Positions 1 to 11,135 of a DNA stretch of 64,000 nucleotides are shown here, one piece after another. Within the stretch, counting starts at the first letter, position 1; the number at the start of each line of letters is the position of its first letter. Origin of the DNA: Megaleporinus macrocephalus. Lineage: Eukaryota > Chordata > Actinopteri > Characiformes > Anostomidae. The DNA is taken from positions 20,836,866-20,900,865 of the forward strand of contig CM038706.1 in assembly GCA_021613375.1 (NCBI GenBank). The letters run 5' to 3'. Made by a program: the position numbers and the translations under genes. The notes below the pieces were generated by a model, which was given only the letters and a program-made list of their open reading frames with translations, did no database searches and was not told the origin of the DNA.

Positions 1-2189
1 TGACATTTGTGTTTTTTTGCACCTTGCTTCAGGTGTCAGTGCCTCTCAGATTAGAGGGCTTGCGATGGCGTGATTGCCCTCAAGCACCTTATTTGATGTT
101 TTGAGGAGTGTCATTTCCTCATGCGACTCCATAGAAATTGAAATCTGTATTTATTTACATGCAAGGTTAATAGAAAAAGATGCCTAAGTGCAGCTGCCAC
201 TCAAGCGTAATTTTATGCAGACAGGTCTCAGTGCGCCTGTACAATGGGGAGGAGGTACAAAAGCAGAATATGAAATTGTATCATAAGGCAGACTAAGGCA
301 AATGATGTGATAAAGCATCTTACTTTAACTTCAGTGCCTATCACCATAGCTCTTTTTGATGCATTTCCACAAAAAGCTTAACTAATAAGATTTACTATAT
401 TTTTCTTCTGGTAAAGCACACAACTGGGTACTCTGGGGCGTGTCACCCAAGTTGTTAGTGCTAAATACTAAACAACATCTCAACCAAAAGTTTCATACAG
501 TTTTGTAGCCATACACAAATTATATTATGACTTGATCTTCATATTTTATTTAGTTCTAATGCTCACTACACTATATGTTCCATGCCCTCTTCTATAAGGG
601 CAGGCCTACTGGCTTCTAAAAGCGTGATATTATATAGACAACACTGCCACTTGCTGCTAAACAGCAAGTACAGCATTCACTTCTTTTAAAGAAAACTCTC
701 CATGGGCTCATCCCACATGCAAATGTACAAGGCAATCCTTGGGTCCTACTTCCTTTCAGTACTATTTTAGGATTTTTTATTAATCAGAATCTGATATTGT
801 CAAGGTTGATATTCAGAGGATTCATTTAATAAATTATGTGGGTAGTGTATATAATTTTAAATAACATCCTGGAGAGATGGAGCAGCCTGATCCAGGACAA
901 TCAAACTCCAAGATCATAAATAAAATGTATATGTTGCTGCTCCAAAACTACAGGAGAAGGAAAAATCATACTTACATAGACATGTGTTTTTAAGCAGATT
1001 GGGAGGTTTGGTTTGGTTCATTAAGGCATTTTCAAATTTTTTTCCAAAACTGAAAATAGATACAAAAAACTGAAAAAATATATTCTGACAATAGCAATGT
1101 ATTTTAATTACTGTATTTCTGAAACAGGCTCAGATAAAAGCTACGTTCTACTGACTGCAGGTTACATTTTGCTGGTTTTAGGAGAATAAGTTTTTCCTTG
1201 TCAGTGCTAGAAAAGGAAAGTTCAAGTACATTTTATCAACCTATCCCTCCACAATAATGACATGTTGTATCATAAATGATCATTGTATGCACTTTTAATA
1301 CAAGTGTATATAATGAGATTTTAGTCCAAATAATTTTGGGCCATTTCTAATGATCCATTTGTTGTGAAATGTTCACACAAGGTGAAGAATGGCTGCGGCG
1401 CTCATATAGAAATACAATAGCAGATATGTATTTATCCAAATCTAACCGGCACCAAGCTGGAGGATAAACGCTGTGCACAATGTGTTGGTCCCCCTTTTAG
1501 AAGGTGGCGTGGTAAAGCTGACACTTTCAGCTAATTGTCGGAATGGCTTTGCTTAGCCAGCTCCTGAGGGGCAGCATTCTGTAGTGAAAAAGCTATTAAC
1601 CATTTGAGCAATGCAGCGAAACCTATAAGCTTAGCCTCCGCACCTCATTTAAGCACTGTGAAGATGTAAATTCTTCCGCCAGAGGCCATAATACATACAC
1701 ACTGCACAAAATCCCTGAAGTCCACAGCTACACAAAGACCCCAACTTTACAATCGCATAATGAAATGTTCACGTGACAGAGATTAGGGCATTTTAGCGCA
1801 ATTCCAAATCAGTCATTTAAGTGTGTATATTAAGAAATGCATTGCTTTCATTGTTCATTTAGGCGAACTACCAGCTGCTTTCAAGTGACAGGTTAGCAAA
1901 ACAACCAAACCTATTGCAACAGTAACCCATTCCAATGAAATCAAAGGGGGGAAGCTGTTGAATTATTTTGTTTCATATGAGCACTTGCATTTGTTTGTTC
2001 ATATGTTTCTTTTTTCCTGTTTCGTTTCATTTAAAACCTCGGGGATGGAGAAGGGAGGGGTGGGGGTGTTCATGTATCAGCATGACACGCTGACAGGCAC
2101 AGGAAATGCCAAAACAAGCAGGGCAAGGGGAAAAGGAAGGGAGGCACTTTCCACAGATGGCAAGACGCATCTCTTCAGCCCTTAAACAG
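1..2189. other. Non-coding upstream region
   Basis: No open frame here looks like an exon of a known gene. The sequence is AT-rich. From about 1330 to 1700 it becomes less repetitive and more balanced in composition, which could be conserved regulatory DNA. In mammals the developmental gene ZNF503 lies next to COMTD1, so regulatory elements on this side of comtd1 would not be surprising. That link is inference only. Confidence 0.4.
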
Positions 2190-2298
2190 GCATAAAAAAG
2201 CGGCAGAGGGACCGGGGCCCTGTCTATAGAATGCGCCGCGAACAGTAGGTACTTGGCACAAGTAGCAGAAACAATTAGCGTCACATGAGCAGCCCGGA

Positions 2299-2356
<58 letters not shown>

Positions 2357-2830
2357 GAAAAAACACACACACGCGCACGAGCGTCTTATTCTCACCGAAC
2401 GGACCTGCACACACACACAGAGACACACTTGCAGACATGTCCCCCCGTCGTCATCACGCCCTGTTTTCAAAGACAGCAGCAGCAGTCATGGCTCATTTGG
2501 CTGATGCGCGCGCGTGTGTGGGCAGGGGGATTTTGTTTGCATCCGCGCGCATACCTAATTACTGAATCGACGGAGGAAGTGCGCCGCTCCTCTGAGAGTG
2601 CCCCACCAGCCCACCTCCAACAACTGGGAATATTTTTTCTGACATCCCACTCTTGCTTTCTCGCGAGCAGACAAAGCCACGCACTTGCGCGCGCACACAC
2701 ACACATAGAGAGAAGCTGGCTGGGGTTCGGGCTGCTAGTAATGAGACGCAGTAAACAACTATACGGGGTGACACGCGCTTTTAGACTGACAGCCGGAACT
2801 CCAGTGCTGCACGTGGGAGGCTGATCCACA
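2190..2830. promoter_or_regulatory. Isolated CpG-rich, GA-repeat block (possible promoter)
   Basis: This block stands out from its AT-rich surroundings. It contains many CG dinucleotides (runs such as gcgcgcgtgtg and gcgcgcgcaca), a long GA repeat and CA-rich patches. Such blocks in fish often mark promoters. The open frames across it on both strands are low-complexity translations of the GA and CA repeats and match no protein I know. It may serve a gene to the left, a non-coding RNA, or an untranslated first exon of comtd1; the sequence does not decide. Confidence 0.35.
2302..2354. repeat. (GA)n microsatellite
   Basis: About 26 uninterrupted GA dinucleotides, inside the CpG-rich block. Confidence 0.95.
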
Positions 2831-3049
2831 GGCAGTGCTCTGTGGAGGATCTGTACACTATTCTGATCATTAATACGCTTTTCACTTCACTTTGGCAAAG
2901 ACAACACAAACGCCCTGATCAAGTCTGTAAACAGATTAATTATTTAGAGGCTGCAGTTGCTTCACACTGAAATTAAACACAAGACTAAGAACCCCTCATT
3001 AATCCACAATGCCTATGAGGAACCATGTGCTTGTATAAACGCGCCGCAC

Positions 3050-3063
3050 CCACTAGGGGGCGG
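3050..3063 (+). promoter_or_regulatory. CTCF-type binding motif
   Basis: The 14 bases ccactagggggcgg fit the vertebrate CTCF core consensus (CCASYAGRKGGCRS) at every position. The site sits at the edge of the CpG-rich block, upstream of comtd1, where a domain boundary would be plausible. Occupancy cannot be judged from sequence. Confidence 0.6.
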
Positions 3064-3244
3064 TCTGGTGCGCCTCACGCCTCTTTAGAGGGAACCGTGA
3101 GTCGAGCAGTACTGGACTTCCTCTTAGAAATGTAATGGGTTATGTGATTAGTATAGAGCTTTTCAGTAACATGTAATGAACTTCATATCACCAAATACTT
3201 TTTACATCACTTACTCACTTATGCAGATTTCTAGAAGGTTCTGA

Positions 3245-3440
3245 CAACGTTTTCTTATCAGAGATTTGTTCTCAGGTAATAAAACAATCTACACACATTT
3301 TTAAGCAGCGAAATGTAAACCGTTCTATGGTTTAAGAACATGTTATGAATTTGACATATACTGTTGCTTGGGACACGTTTTTTTAAAAATGGGAAGATAT
3401 TGGTGAATGAAAAGTAAGCATGTCTGCTTCTACACTTGGT
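3245..3440. mobile_element. Diverged copy of small inverted-repeat element (family 1)
   Basis: This stretch shares blocks, in the same order, with the copies at 18.65-19.79 kb and 22.24-22.51 kb: gttttcttat, gttctcaggtaa, ctacacacatt, gtttaagaaca and an end like gaagatattggtgaa. It is the most diverged of the three. The rest of 3.1-4.5 kb shows nothing further that I can support. Confidence 0.5.
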
Positions 3441-4510
3441 AGTTAAAATTAATGTCATTCGGAGTTGTCTTAAAATAATTAACTATAGAACAAAAACTGC
3501 CAATTTGTGATGTATCCTAATCCCCCAAGTGACTTGTGTATTTTGTTTTGTAGTAAATATAATGTTGCTCCCGGCATCTGTTCTACAATAAAACCAGTTT
3601 AAAGGCTTAATGACTATTTTGATGAATAATGTTTGACATGAAAATGTAAAGTTTCACCTTTTGAGTAAGACAGCCCACCTGGATGCAGGGCAAAAGGATC
3701 CCTGAAGCATATTCCTACAAATACATTATGTCAATAGATTTCATGCTAAATTTCATAATCCTCATCATTATTTATGTTTGACATAATATTACATAATAAT
3801 ATACTCATAATAACTGTTTAAGTCATTAGCAAAACTGACTTCAGCATGTATTTCAAATGTTTCTATTTTATTTTATTTGATTTCTTTAAATGTGGAACCA
3901 TTCAGACATGGTAGAAGCACCAATTTCATTTAAAAATGTAACTATTTCAGCTTTGCATTTCACTTTTTTTTAAAAATGCAAGACAATAAATTGTTTGAAT
4001 GTATACAAAATATACATACTGTAAAAACAAGAATAACAAATTAATTTACCAGAAGGATTTCTTGGAAATTAGAAAGATGCACTTAATCTAATGTTCTCAT
4101 TCTTTATGATTTTGTATGCAAACTGGATGGAAAGCTATTACAGATGTAAAGTTCATATCGAGTAAAAGCATTGGTTATTGCATATGACAACAGTATAATC
4201 ACTCCAGTGAGAAATTTATATGAATAAAAATAAGTCTATGTACGTTTTACAAATAAACAACTAAACCCTCTTTTATAAACTGCTCTGCTACCTGCACAAA
4301 TGTCAGTTTTTCTAAGTAGCCTCCACATTCTTGACAATCATTTCAACATCTCCAAATTTTAGGTCTTTCGTAAAAAGCAAACATTGCATAAAGCAGCTAA
4401 TCTCATTTGTTCTAAGGGAGCCAAACAAATAAAGAAGATTATAAATAACTGTTGCACTGACTAGCACTGAAGGTTCACTGGACTCCTGAACCTCAGTGAG
4501 TCTCTTAACC

Positions 4511-7500
4511 ATGCTAAGGAACATCATAATGCTTTCCAATATTGTTGTCACCATTTTGCTTTTCCTGGCACTGTCAGGTAAGATCTTAATAATGTACTTA
4601 AGAAGATGTATGCTGCCTAATGTATGTATTAATCTAATAACATGACAGTGACACTGAGAAAGTCAGAAAGAAGGATAAACAGCTCTGACAAGACAGAGTG
4701 CAGGCACTGCAGTTACTGCTTATATAGTAAGTGCCTTGTAATTTTAGAGAACAAGCTCTGTGGAAGATCAGTGATATGTTCTGTACATGCTCATAAAACT
4801 CAAATAAAACACTGCAGTTAAAAACTATCACATACAACAGATAAAAATGGAAAATTCCACCAATTTTTTAAAGTTTCTGCATAATTCAGTTAATAGGATA
4901 TACAAAGTCATGCAGAGTGGTTTGAGGTGAAACTGTAAATTGTAGAAAAACCTACAGACTCTGATTTGTTTACAGTAATGCTAGAAATGTGGGATCACAA
5001 TGTCTACATTGCAAATGTAGCCTTTTTTACTATCCAAAATACTAACCAGCAAATCTACATACATATTCTGAGTTTTTGATCTGATGTTGATAATGCTAAT
5101 AGTGTTATAGCTGGATAAGATATGTTTTTGGGTCTATTTGCCTTACAAGACCTGAATGTATCTCTTTTGCAAGAATGGACCTGTATGAATGGACCTCTAG
5201 GCCAAAACCTTTTCTCAAAACGTCATTAGGCATTAGGCAGTGTAATTAGAATCACTTCATATAATAATTGTTTGCCTGATATCTGGTTCTTACCACCACC
5301 AGTATAAACTATTCTCATTTGGTACATTTCTGTAGAACAGTTCTTTCCACATTAAATAACTTTTTTTGTGATCAAGTTTTTATTGCATTTCATAACAACG
5401 GTGGGACAAGGAAGGGTAGGGAGGGCAGGTCAGTAACATACAATGTTGGTGCACTCACAGACCAAAGATAAGACAAAGGCTATACAAAACAAACAACTAT
5501 AACATAGAAATTGCTTAACAAAATTGGACACTACAGCCATGACTTTTTGAATCTTAAGATTCAAGATTTAAGATTGAAGACACTCTGTTAGACAGTGCTC
5601 GAACTACATGATGAATCCAGCCTAATAACTGACAAGTACTATCTGATTGCTTTTAAATTTAGGACATTGTGAAAACAAATATAGCATGAATTTTTTCCCA
5701 CATCTATATATGACTTCTCCCTGACTTTATTCTGCCATAAGGAGCTGGAAAACCAAGCCTTATCAGCAAGAGTCACAAAGGAGACAGCCCTCTGCTACAG
5801 TATGTGGTCAATAACTCTTTAAGGGAACATCCAGTGCTGACCAAGCTGCGCCTGGTATGTGAAGTCACGTGTGACAAACCTTCACACGTTTCTTTCTTAT
5901 ATATTCAAGAATGCAATGGTAAAATACAGCTTTAAATACAACTGATATGTTTTACTCAGTTTCACAAGCATGTTCACTTTTAGAGACACTAGAGGTCAGC
6001 AGAGCTTTATGCATGAAATAACATGTTAATAAAAAGGTGATTTTGCACAGCATCTTTGACTAAAATGTTTCTAATTTCTTATTCTTAGAGGACAATGGAA
6101 GATCCTTGGAGTGGCATGATGGTGGCTGCAGAACAGGCTCAGTTAATGGCCAATTTGCTAAAGCTGATCAAAGGCAACAAAACCATTGAAATAGGTGAGA
6201 ACCTGCAACTTCACTAAAATTTTTAGTCCATTTCAGTATGTAATACCATGTTACGTGTTTTACAACAAACTCATTCTGGTATGTTTTCCTATCATAGGCA
6301 TGTACACAGGCTACAATACCTTGAGTATGGCTCTGGCTGTTCCAGAGGATGGCCAAGTGGTGGCCTGTGAAATAAATGAGGACTATATCAATATTGCCAA
6401 GCCATTCTTTCAAGAGGTCTGCAGATGTACACTGTGTTTCACACTGAATTCACTGAACTGATTGAGATGATGTAAATCATTTGCTGCTTGTTCCTTAAAG
6501 GGGCTCCTTTTAAGATTTCTATTATAAAGATCTGTTTCAAAGACTAGTCATCTTTGGATAAGAATGTTATTTCTTCTCTGACAAATATATTTCATGGGTT
6601 CACACTCTATTGAGCACAGGTACCTGCATTTGAGCCCATTGATTCCCAGCAGTCCCTCAGAGAATAGAGTAGACAGCGAGAAGCCTAATAGCCTGGTCAT
6701 TCAAGAAATGCAGAAATGTCTATCAGAGAAGAGAGTGCTGATTGAAGTACATGTCGATGTCGACTTGGGTGTCGGTGTCTGCACAACTTGCAGAGCCAAG
6801 CATCGCAGTACTTTGCTTTATCTGTGCTTTTTGAATCCCAAGGGCAGAACAGATAAGACTTGCAGATCTTGCACCAAACAGTGATACAAGACTGACAAAA
6901 CTACATCCCACCAAGAGAAGCAACGCAGCTTTTTAGTGTTGATAACAAATAATAACTGCCTCAATGTTTCTTTCCTTTAGGCTGGAGTAGAGAATAAAGT
7001 TGATATTCGTCATCAAGCTGCACTTAAAACCTTAGGTAATTTCAACCTAATTTCAGCTTGAGTCTCTTTTACTGTGAACTCTTTCATCTTGTAACCTGCA
7101 AATTGTCCGCCCTTTCCACAGATGAACTGCTTGCAGCTGGAAAAGCTGAAACTTATGACTTTGTATTCATTGATGCGGACAAGACTAACAATGAAAATTA
7201 CTATGAAAAATCTCTCCAGCTGATTCGTCAGGGTGGCATAATAGCTATAGATAACGTAAGTATGATGTGCATGAATAACTGTACGTGCCTAGAAAAGACA
7301 TTAGCAGTCACAGCTCTTTATGCAACCTAGGTCACGGTTGCTTGTGAGGATGTTTGATTTGGCCTACCAGAACTTTACATTTTCATTCTGCATATAGTGT
7401 AATGTTCTTGCATATAGTGTAAAGGCCTTGTTTGAACCTTGGCCCACTACAAACATCACACAAGAGAAAAAGTTTGGGCACACTTGAACTATACAGCTCA

Positions 7501-7759
7501 AAAAAAAAAAAAAAAGAACTATACCTCTCGAGTCTCGACTGCTAACAGCTCTGAGCTGCTTAACTGAGTGAACATGTACCTGACATGCTACCCCTCTACT
7601 CTTCAGGTCCTCTGGGGTGGGAGAGTCATAAACCCTGAAAAGGATGACGTCACCTCACAGAGCATTGATGAGCTAAATAAGAAATTACACAAAGATCAGC
7701 GAGTTGATCTGAGCATGCTCACCGTTGGAGATGGCCTAACCCTGGCTATTAAATTATAA
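4511..7759 (+). CDS. comtd1: Catechol O-methyltransferase domain-containing protein 1
   Basis: Seven coding exons join in frame to 248 residues plus stop: 4511-4577, 5742-5854, 6089-6194, 6298-6416, 6981-7035, 7122-7255 and 7607-7759. All introns are GT-AG. The protein is a class I SAM-dependent O-methyltransferase related to COMT. Visible are a hydrophobic segment at residues 5-22 (single membrane anchor), the SAM-binding loop [10 protein letters not shown] at about 94-103, the acidic EIN end of the next strand, and FIDADK at 169-174. AIDN at 195-198 supplies the metal-ligand Asp-Asn pair of the COMT family. Exons 2-7 are secure from similarity to human COMTD1 (about 262 residues). Exon 1 is inferred: it gives a start, an anchor, a GTAAGA donor and the phase exon 2 needs, and the frame is stopped upstream of both ends. 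The human enzyme's substrate is not settled. Confidence 0.88.
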
Positions 7760-7833
7760 TCCCCATGTTTATTTAAGATTTACACTTTACACAACAATTC
7801 TTTGATTTTTCCTGGCTTGAGAAAAAAATGCGA

Positions 7834-7839
7834 AATAAA
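7834..7839 (+). terminator. comtd1: comtd1 poly(A) signal
   Basis: An AATAAA hexamer lies 75 bases after the stop codon, giving a short 3' UTR that ends near 7855-7860. It is the first canonical signal downstream of the stop. Confidence 0.7.
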
Positions 7840-7860
7840 CAGCTTTTTCAAGCCGGCCCA

Positions 7861-9000
7861 CGTTTACTGATCACTGCTCAACATATTTCCTTAGAAAAAG
7901 CAGAATGTAGGTTACCATGTAGTCTGTGAGAATATTTCAGTGTTTTAATAATCAGTCAGATGACTGAAGTGTCAGGAGGCCTTACTAACAATTCCAACTC
8001 TGTAAAATTCAACTCGACCTCAATCAGCTAGTAGCTTTTAGAGGTATCTCATCATTACATGCCACACACTCTGTTTCCCAACAGTAAGAGTTTTCTTGGT
8101 ACAGGTTCGCAAGAAATGAAACTGAATCAGCACTGAGTTTTCTTTTTCTGATCTCTGATTTCAAAAGATCTTTCTAGATTTACCTTTTAAAAGGCCTGTA
8201 TACTCCTAGGCAAACTAATGCCCAAAATAGCAAAACATTAACTTTTATTGGTCTTCAATTAAACAAATCAATTAAACAAACATTCAAACATTTAAAGTGA
8301 CTTAGTATGGGACTGTCTTTTCCTTTCATTTTTTTAAATAGTGAAGTTTGTGGGTAAACTTTCATTCTTTTGCAGAAAGAAGAGTCAATAGCTTAAGTGG
8401 CTTCAAACAGTTACCAGGTTAATTTGTGTTTAACATGGACCAAAGAAAAATATTCTCTGTAGGGTATAAATCTGGAATGTGACCAGGCATAAACAATCAG
8501 TAAAAACACTCTAACTTTGGGCTTGGTCCATATTTTTGCTCTAAAGTGTATATCCACACCTAAATTCCCAGTTCTCAAAACTACATAATTCACATATTTA
8601 TTAGTATATTCTGAGCAATCCATAGTAACGGTGACATAGATTAATTAACTACTAACTGATTTAATTTACTAATGACTGACGAGGGTATAGGTATTGGCCC
8701 CAAACAGCTTACATTCTACAACACTGTTTTGAAAAAGGCCTTCTAATTGAAGAGCTTGGGGATCCACAGAGAAATACGGTGAAAGACTGGTTCTATTAAG
8801 TCAGATGACTGCGTTAAATGGCCGCTAGATGGGGCACAAAGTCCTTCAAATCCGTTTAATCGGGCTTTTAAAATTTTTGGTCGCAAGAAGAGAAATGATC
8901 AATAACTTAACTGGTATATTCATGTATTGACATTTTGAATAAACGTTTATTCAGTCATTGCTGTACTAAATGAATATTTCAGCTATTATCCTACAGTGGC
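7861..9000. other. Intergenic region without recognisable features
   Basis: AT-rich spacer between comtd1 and the IFIT gene. No exon-like segment or clear repeat was found. A sequence at 8821-8834 resembles a CTCF core but carries an extra G in the GGC part. Confidence 0.4.
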
Positions 9001-9017
9001 GTGTCTAGCGTCTCTTC

Positions 9018-9098
9018 ACAGTTTCGTTTAACTTGTTTAGGAGAAATAGAAAGCGAAACTTAAGTGAGACAGCTGGCACTTGCCCTGTACTATTTAAA
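9018..9098 (+). promoter_or_regulatory. Interferon-responsive promoter (ISRE plus TATA)
   Basis: Positions 9049-9060 read gaaagcgaaact, an exact match to the interferon-stimulated response element consensus GAAANNGAAACT. A second element in the opposite sense (agtttcgttt, about 9020-9029) lies just upstream. A TATA-like box, tatttaaa, follows at 9091-9098, about 30 bases before an expected start site near 9120. This ISRE-TATA-short first exon order is what is known for IFIT genes and indicates control by type I interferon through ISGF3 or IRF factors. Confidence 0.75.
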
Positions 9099-9424
9099 TG
9101 CATGAATTCCACACAGACCACCACAATAACCCTCAGCAAACTCCGCAGTCGGCTGATAACACAAGGTAAGTGTTTGGCATATCATCACAACTTTCAATGG
9201 TAAAACCTAAGGATTTTTTAAATCATCTTGTGCCACATTCGAGACTGACTTTTCCAAGTCATAGTTTCTTTAAAGAGTGTGATAAGTTGTGTTTTGAATA
9301 AAAACTAGATTCTAAGTCTATAGCTTAATTCACTTGTCACATCTGTTGTGACTCATGTTGCGTTACATGTATAAAACTGGTTATGGTAACATTTCTCTCT
9401 TTCTTTAGCTTTGCAAACAAGAAA

Positions 9425-10696
9425 ATGGTTGAGGAAGAACTTCAGAAACTGGACTGTCATTTCACCTGGGACTTAAAGAAGGAAGACGCTGATCTTAATT
9501 TATTGGAGATCAAATACACAGAGAGTCTGTCTGTCAAAACTCCACCTGAAGGGAATTCTAGACAAAGACTCTTAAACTTTTTGGCGTACATTAAACACTT
9601 GCAGGGTTTCAATGACAAGGCTCTTAAGTATTTGGAAGATGCAGAGGAGGATTCACACTGCATAGTTACGTACGGAAATTTAGCCTGGTTGCACCATCTC
9701 ATGGCTAATGAAGATATGGCTAAAGTATATTTAGAGAAAATTTCTGAAGCTGTTGGTCCAGAGTTGAACCGTGAAGTTCAGAGTGAAAAGGCATGGTCCC
9801 TCCTGTGGTTCTCCAAAAAGTACTACAGCAGGGCCAAAGACAGCTTTCAAAAGGCCCTAGAGAAAGAACCAGAGGACAAGGAGTTGAACACTGGCCTTGC
9901 CTTCTCCCTGTTCCACATGGAGGGCCTGGAGATCGGGGAGTACAAGCGTGTGCCTTTTGAGATGTCCTCTGCAGTGGCCCAACTAAAGAAAGCCCAGAAA
10001 CTGGACCCAGACAACGCCATGATCCATGTCTACCTGGGGCTGAAGTGCAACAAGAACAAGAGAAATGCTGAGGCATGGGAGCACATGAGGAAAGCTCTAC
10101 GCATGGCTCCATATGACCTGGATGTAGTATTGCATATTGCCAAGTTCATGAAGAAGGAGGAGTGTTATGACATGGCACTGGAGGTGCTGCCGAAAATGCT
10201 GGAAAAAGCACCAGAATCTTCACGTTTGCATCATGAAATTGCAAACAACTACCGCTGGAAAGCCAAGCAGGTGAAAGATATTCACAACCCAAAACTACTG
10301 CGCCTCTGCATCCACCATTTGGAAGAGGGCGCCCGCTTAAATCCAGATTTCCTCTATCCGCAAATGGAGCTAGCACTCAGGTATGCCGAGCTAAAGAACT
10401 GTGGTAAAGCAGAGCAGAAATTTCAGGAGTTGTTTGTCCATGCAAACCGGAAGCCAGCTGACCTACAGGCCTGGCATCGCCTGTATGGTGACTTCAACAT
10501 GTACCGCCTGGGCTCAGAGGCAACAGCAGTCAAGCATTATAAAGAGGGCATGGCACTGGAAAACATATCCACGGAATGGAGGAACTGCAAGAACAAGCTC
10601 TACAAAGTCCTTCGCAACAACAGAGATGACGTGTACCAGATTCGAGAGTTCATCAATTCTTTCAAAAGAGGAAACACTGTTGGTACTGAGGAGTAG
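9425..10696 (+). CDS. Interferon-induced protein with tetratricopeptide repeats (IFIT family)
   Basis: 423 residues, encoded entirely in exon 2, as in IFIT genes generally. A short non-coding exon 1 probably runs from about 9120 to 9165 (donor GTAAGT) and joins at 9409 after a polypyrimidine tract. The start at 9425 aligns with the family N-terminus: MVEEELQKLDCHFTW matches the LxxLxCHFTW motif. The rest is helical TPR repeats, for example GNLAWLHHLM, YYSRAKDSFQKALEKEPED, LKKAQKLDPDNAMIHVYLGLK shortened to its LDPDNA core, and MLEKAPESSRLHHEIANNYRW. Mammalian IFITs bind viral RNA, including 5'-triphosphate or cap0 ends, and block its translation; that activity is inferred here. It is somewhat shorter than human IFIT1 (478 residues). 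I cannot say which fish ifit member it is. Confidence 0.9.
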   Translation: MVEEELQKLDCHFTWDLKKEDADLNLLEIKYTESLSVKTPPEGNSRQRLLNFLAYIKHLQGFNDKALKYLEDAEEDSHCIVTYGNLAWLHHLMANEDMAKVYLEKISEAVGPELNREVQSEKAWSLLWFSKKYYSRAKDSFQKALEKEPEDKELNTGLAFSLFHMEGLEIGEYKRVPFEMSSAVAQLKKAQKLDPDNAMIHVYLGLKCNKNKRNAEAWEHMRKALRMAPYDLDVVLHIAKFMKKEECYDMALEVLPKMLEKAPESSRLHHEIANNYRWKAKQVKDIHNPKLLRLCIHHLEEGARLNPDFLYPQMELALRYAELKNCGKAEQKFQELFVHANRKPADLQAWHRLYGDFNMYRLGSEATAVKHYKEGMALENISTEWRNCKNKLYKVLRNNRDDVYQIREFINSFKRGNTVGTEE

Positions 10697-11113
10697 GCTG
10701 CCTATAGACCTGCCCAAGATTAGGCTTTAATCTTGATAATGATTGCTTTTAATCTTGTTGTTAATGAATTTAATGGAATACCCAGAAAATATAAGTGCGT
10801 TATGTTAGAATATCTCATGGAGGTATACTGCACATTTTAGTGGTTTCCATTCTAACTTCGTGAAGGGCGTTTATCACCTGATGAAATGAATCAGGTGTCT
10901 TATAACAGGGCAAGGTCCAAGTTGCAGAGTGTTTATTCAAGGACCAAGATTGGGACCGGCTACTGTATTTTAAAATGAGTTTGCTTCTATTAATTAATGA
11001 AAAAACAGACTGTCTTTTAACAGTCTTTTACTGTATGCAAACATATTAAAGCATGTATTATCCATTCTACGTAACCACATTCTGAAAAGAATACTGTCTT
11101 TATTTGCACTTAA

Positions 11114-11119
11114 AATAAA
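11114..11119 (+). terminator. IFIT-gene poly(A) signal
   Basis: AATAAA about 420 bases after the stop codon, followed by a T/G-rich stretch. An earlier ATTAAA near 11045 is an alternative. The sequence between stop and signal reads as ordinary 3' UTR. Confidence 0.55.
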
Positions 11120-11135
11120 TGTTCTACAACAAATC

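Noticed and set aside
2027..2829. Overlapping 120-179 residue frames in the GA/CA-rich block
   Set aside because: Low-complexity Arg-Glu and Leu-Ser runs from the microsatellites, with no recognisable domain.
9383..9424. Upstream in-frame ATG of the IFIT frame at 9383
   Set aside because: It lies inside the intron, before the polypyrimidine tract and the acceptor at 9407-9408.
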